A stretch of DNA of 6,098 nucleotides from an uncultured Pseudorhodobacter sp. (GTDB lineage: Bacteria > Pseudomonadota > Alphaproteobacteria > Rhodobacterales > Rhodobacteraceae): contig CAMFIX010000203.1 in assembly GCA_945952425.1 (NCBI GenBank), forward strand, positions 1 through 6,098, given 5' to 3'. Below, in pieces: positions 5,583 to 6,098 of the stretch. Every line of letters starts with the position of its first letter. Positions within the stretch are counted from its first letter, which is position 1. A program made the position numbers and the translations under genes. The notes below the pieces were generated by a model that saw only the letters and a program-made list of their open reading frames with translations, was not told the origin of the DNA and made no database searches.

Positions 5583-6098
5583 ATGTTGAAAGAAATTACT
5601 CTGGCGGGCAGCCTGGCTTTGGGCCTGGTGTCGGCCCAGGCGGCGATGGCCGCGACCACGGTCGTCACCACTCTGGACGGCAGCCAAGGCTGGAGCCGGA
5701 CCGATGTGCGGCCCGGCGGCACCGCCGAGATCGTCGACCTGACCGGCACCGGCGGCAACCTGGAAAACAACCAGCCGCTGCCCACCGGCGCGCTGCAGTT
5801 GACGACCAATGCGACCAACGAGGCCAAGGCGGAAATCGGCTATGGCGCCAATTTCGGCAAGGTCAGCGACGTCCTGAACGGCAATTTCAGCCTGAGCTAC
5901 AGCTGGTTCGACACCGGCGGGGCGGTCGCGGCGCCCTCGATCAAGCTGACCTTCTACAGCGCGACCTACAGCGGCGACGGCTATGGCACGCTGATCTACG
6001 AACCCTATACGCAAGGCCCGACCTCGTCGAGCTTCATCACCCCCACGACGGGCGACTGGGTCACCGCGAACATCGACCTGAACAACGGGCGGTTCTGG
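5583..6098 (+). CDS. exported protein of unknown function, 3' end cut by the window
   Basis: An open frame of 172 codons runs from this ATG to the last base with no stop, so the gene continues beyond the window. The first 23 residues form a Sec signal peptide: a short charged start (MLKE), a hydrophobic core rich in Leu, Ala, Gly and Val, and an AMA-A cleavage site after A23. The mature part seen (about 149 residues) has no cysteine and is rich in Gly, Thr, Asn and Ser, with alternating polar/hydrophobic stretches such as FSLSYSWFD and IKLTFYSATYS, suggesting a beta-sandwich domain. I do not recognise the family. The style resembles secreted proteins of Rhodobacterales that end in a VPLPA-CTERM/exosortase sorting signal, but that C terminus is not visible, so this is conjecture. 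It faces away from erpA and has a good ribosome binding site. Periplasmic, surface-attached or secreted locations are all possible. Confidence 0.8.
   Translation, partial: MLKEITLAGSLALGLVSAQAAMAATTVVTTLDGSQGWSRTDVRPGGTAEIVDLTGTGGNLENNQPLPTGALQLTTNATNEAKAEIGYGANFGKVSDVLNGNFSLSYSWFDTGGAVAAPSIKLTFYSATYSGDGYGTLIYEPYTQGPTSSSFITPTTGDWVTANIDLNNGRFW

Noticed and set aside
5556..6014. A minus-strand frame opposite the exported-protein gene.
   Set aside because: It lacks any recognisable domain, whereas the plus strand has a signal peptide, a ribosome binding site and coherent codon use.
1..6098. CRISPR arrays, tRNAs, rRNA, transposase, phage or toxin-antitoxin genes.
   Set aside because: Read on both strands, none showed a recognisable repeat array, RNA fold or protein motif.

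Overview
The window is very GC-rich (by eye about 70%), densely coded and strongly biased to G or C at third codon positions. Gene types and style (Gfo/Idh/MocA plus PfkB pair, puuB-type oxidase, ExoIII, ErpA, ATGA start/stop overlaps, a secreted Gly/Thr-rich protein) fit an alphaproteobacterium, most likely of the Rhodobacterales (Rhodobacter/Paracoccus-like). That placement is inference from protein character and base composition, not from a marker gene.

Left region, 1-2029, plus strand: the 3' part of a Gfo/Idh/MocA NAD(P)-dependent oxidoreductase, whose N-terminal nucleotide-binding glycine motif lies outside the window, overlaps by ATGA a PfkB/ribokinase-family sugar kinase. The pair looks like the end of a sugar or polyol catabolic operon. 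A 224-base gap (2030-2253) holds two weak hairpins and one copy of a short sequence that recurs at 4285-4304.

Middle region, 2254-4283, minus strand: exonuclease III (xth) is followed, again through an ATGA overlap, by an FAD-dependent amine/amino-acid oxidase of the DAO/PuuB type. Starting 44 bases from xth and running the other way (4328-5083) is a small family-2 glycosyltransferase.

Right region, 5069-6098: the Fe-S carrier gene erpA (minus strand) overlaps the end of the glycosyltransferase tail to tail by 15 bases and has a readable promoter and a strong ribosome binding site. Across a 181-base gap, a divergent gene encodes an exported protein with a clear signal peptide. It runs off the window without a stop and no family was recognised; it may be an outer-surface or exosortase-type (VPLPA-CTERM) substrate, but the part that would show this is missing.

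The known genes are ordinary metabolic and housekeeping functions. I saw no phage, insertion sequence, CRISPR array, tRNA or rRNA, and no convincing new multi-gene system. The points most worth a second look are the truncated exported protein, the repeated 20-base motif placed at the xth start, the xth-oxidase coupling, and the G9 run at the Fe-S ligand of erpA.
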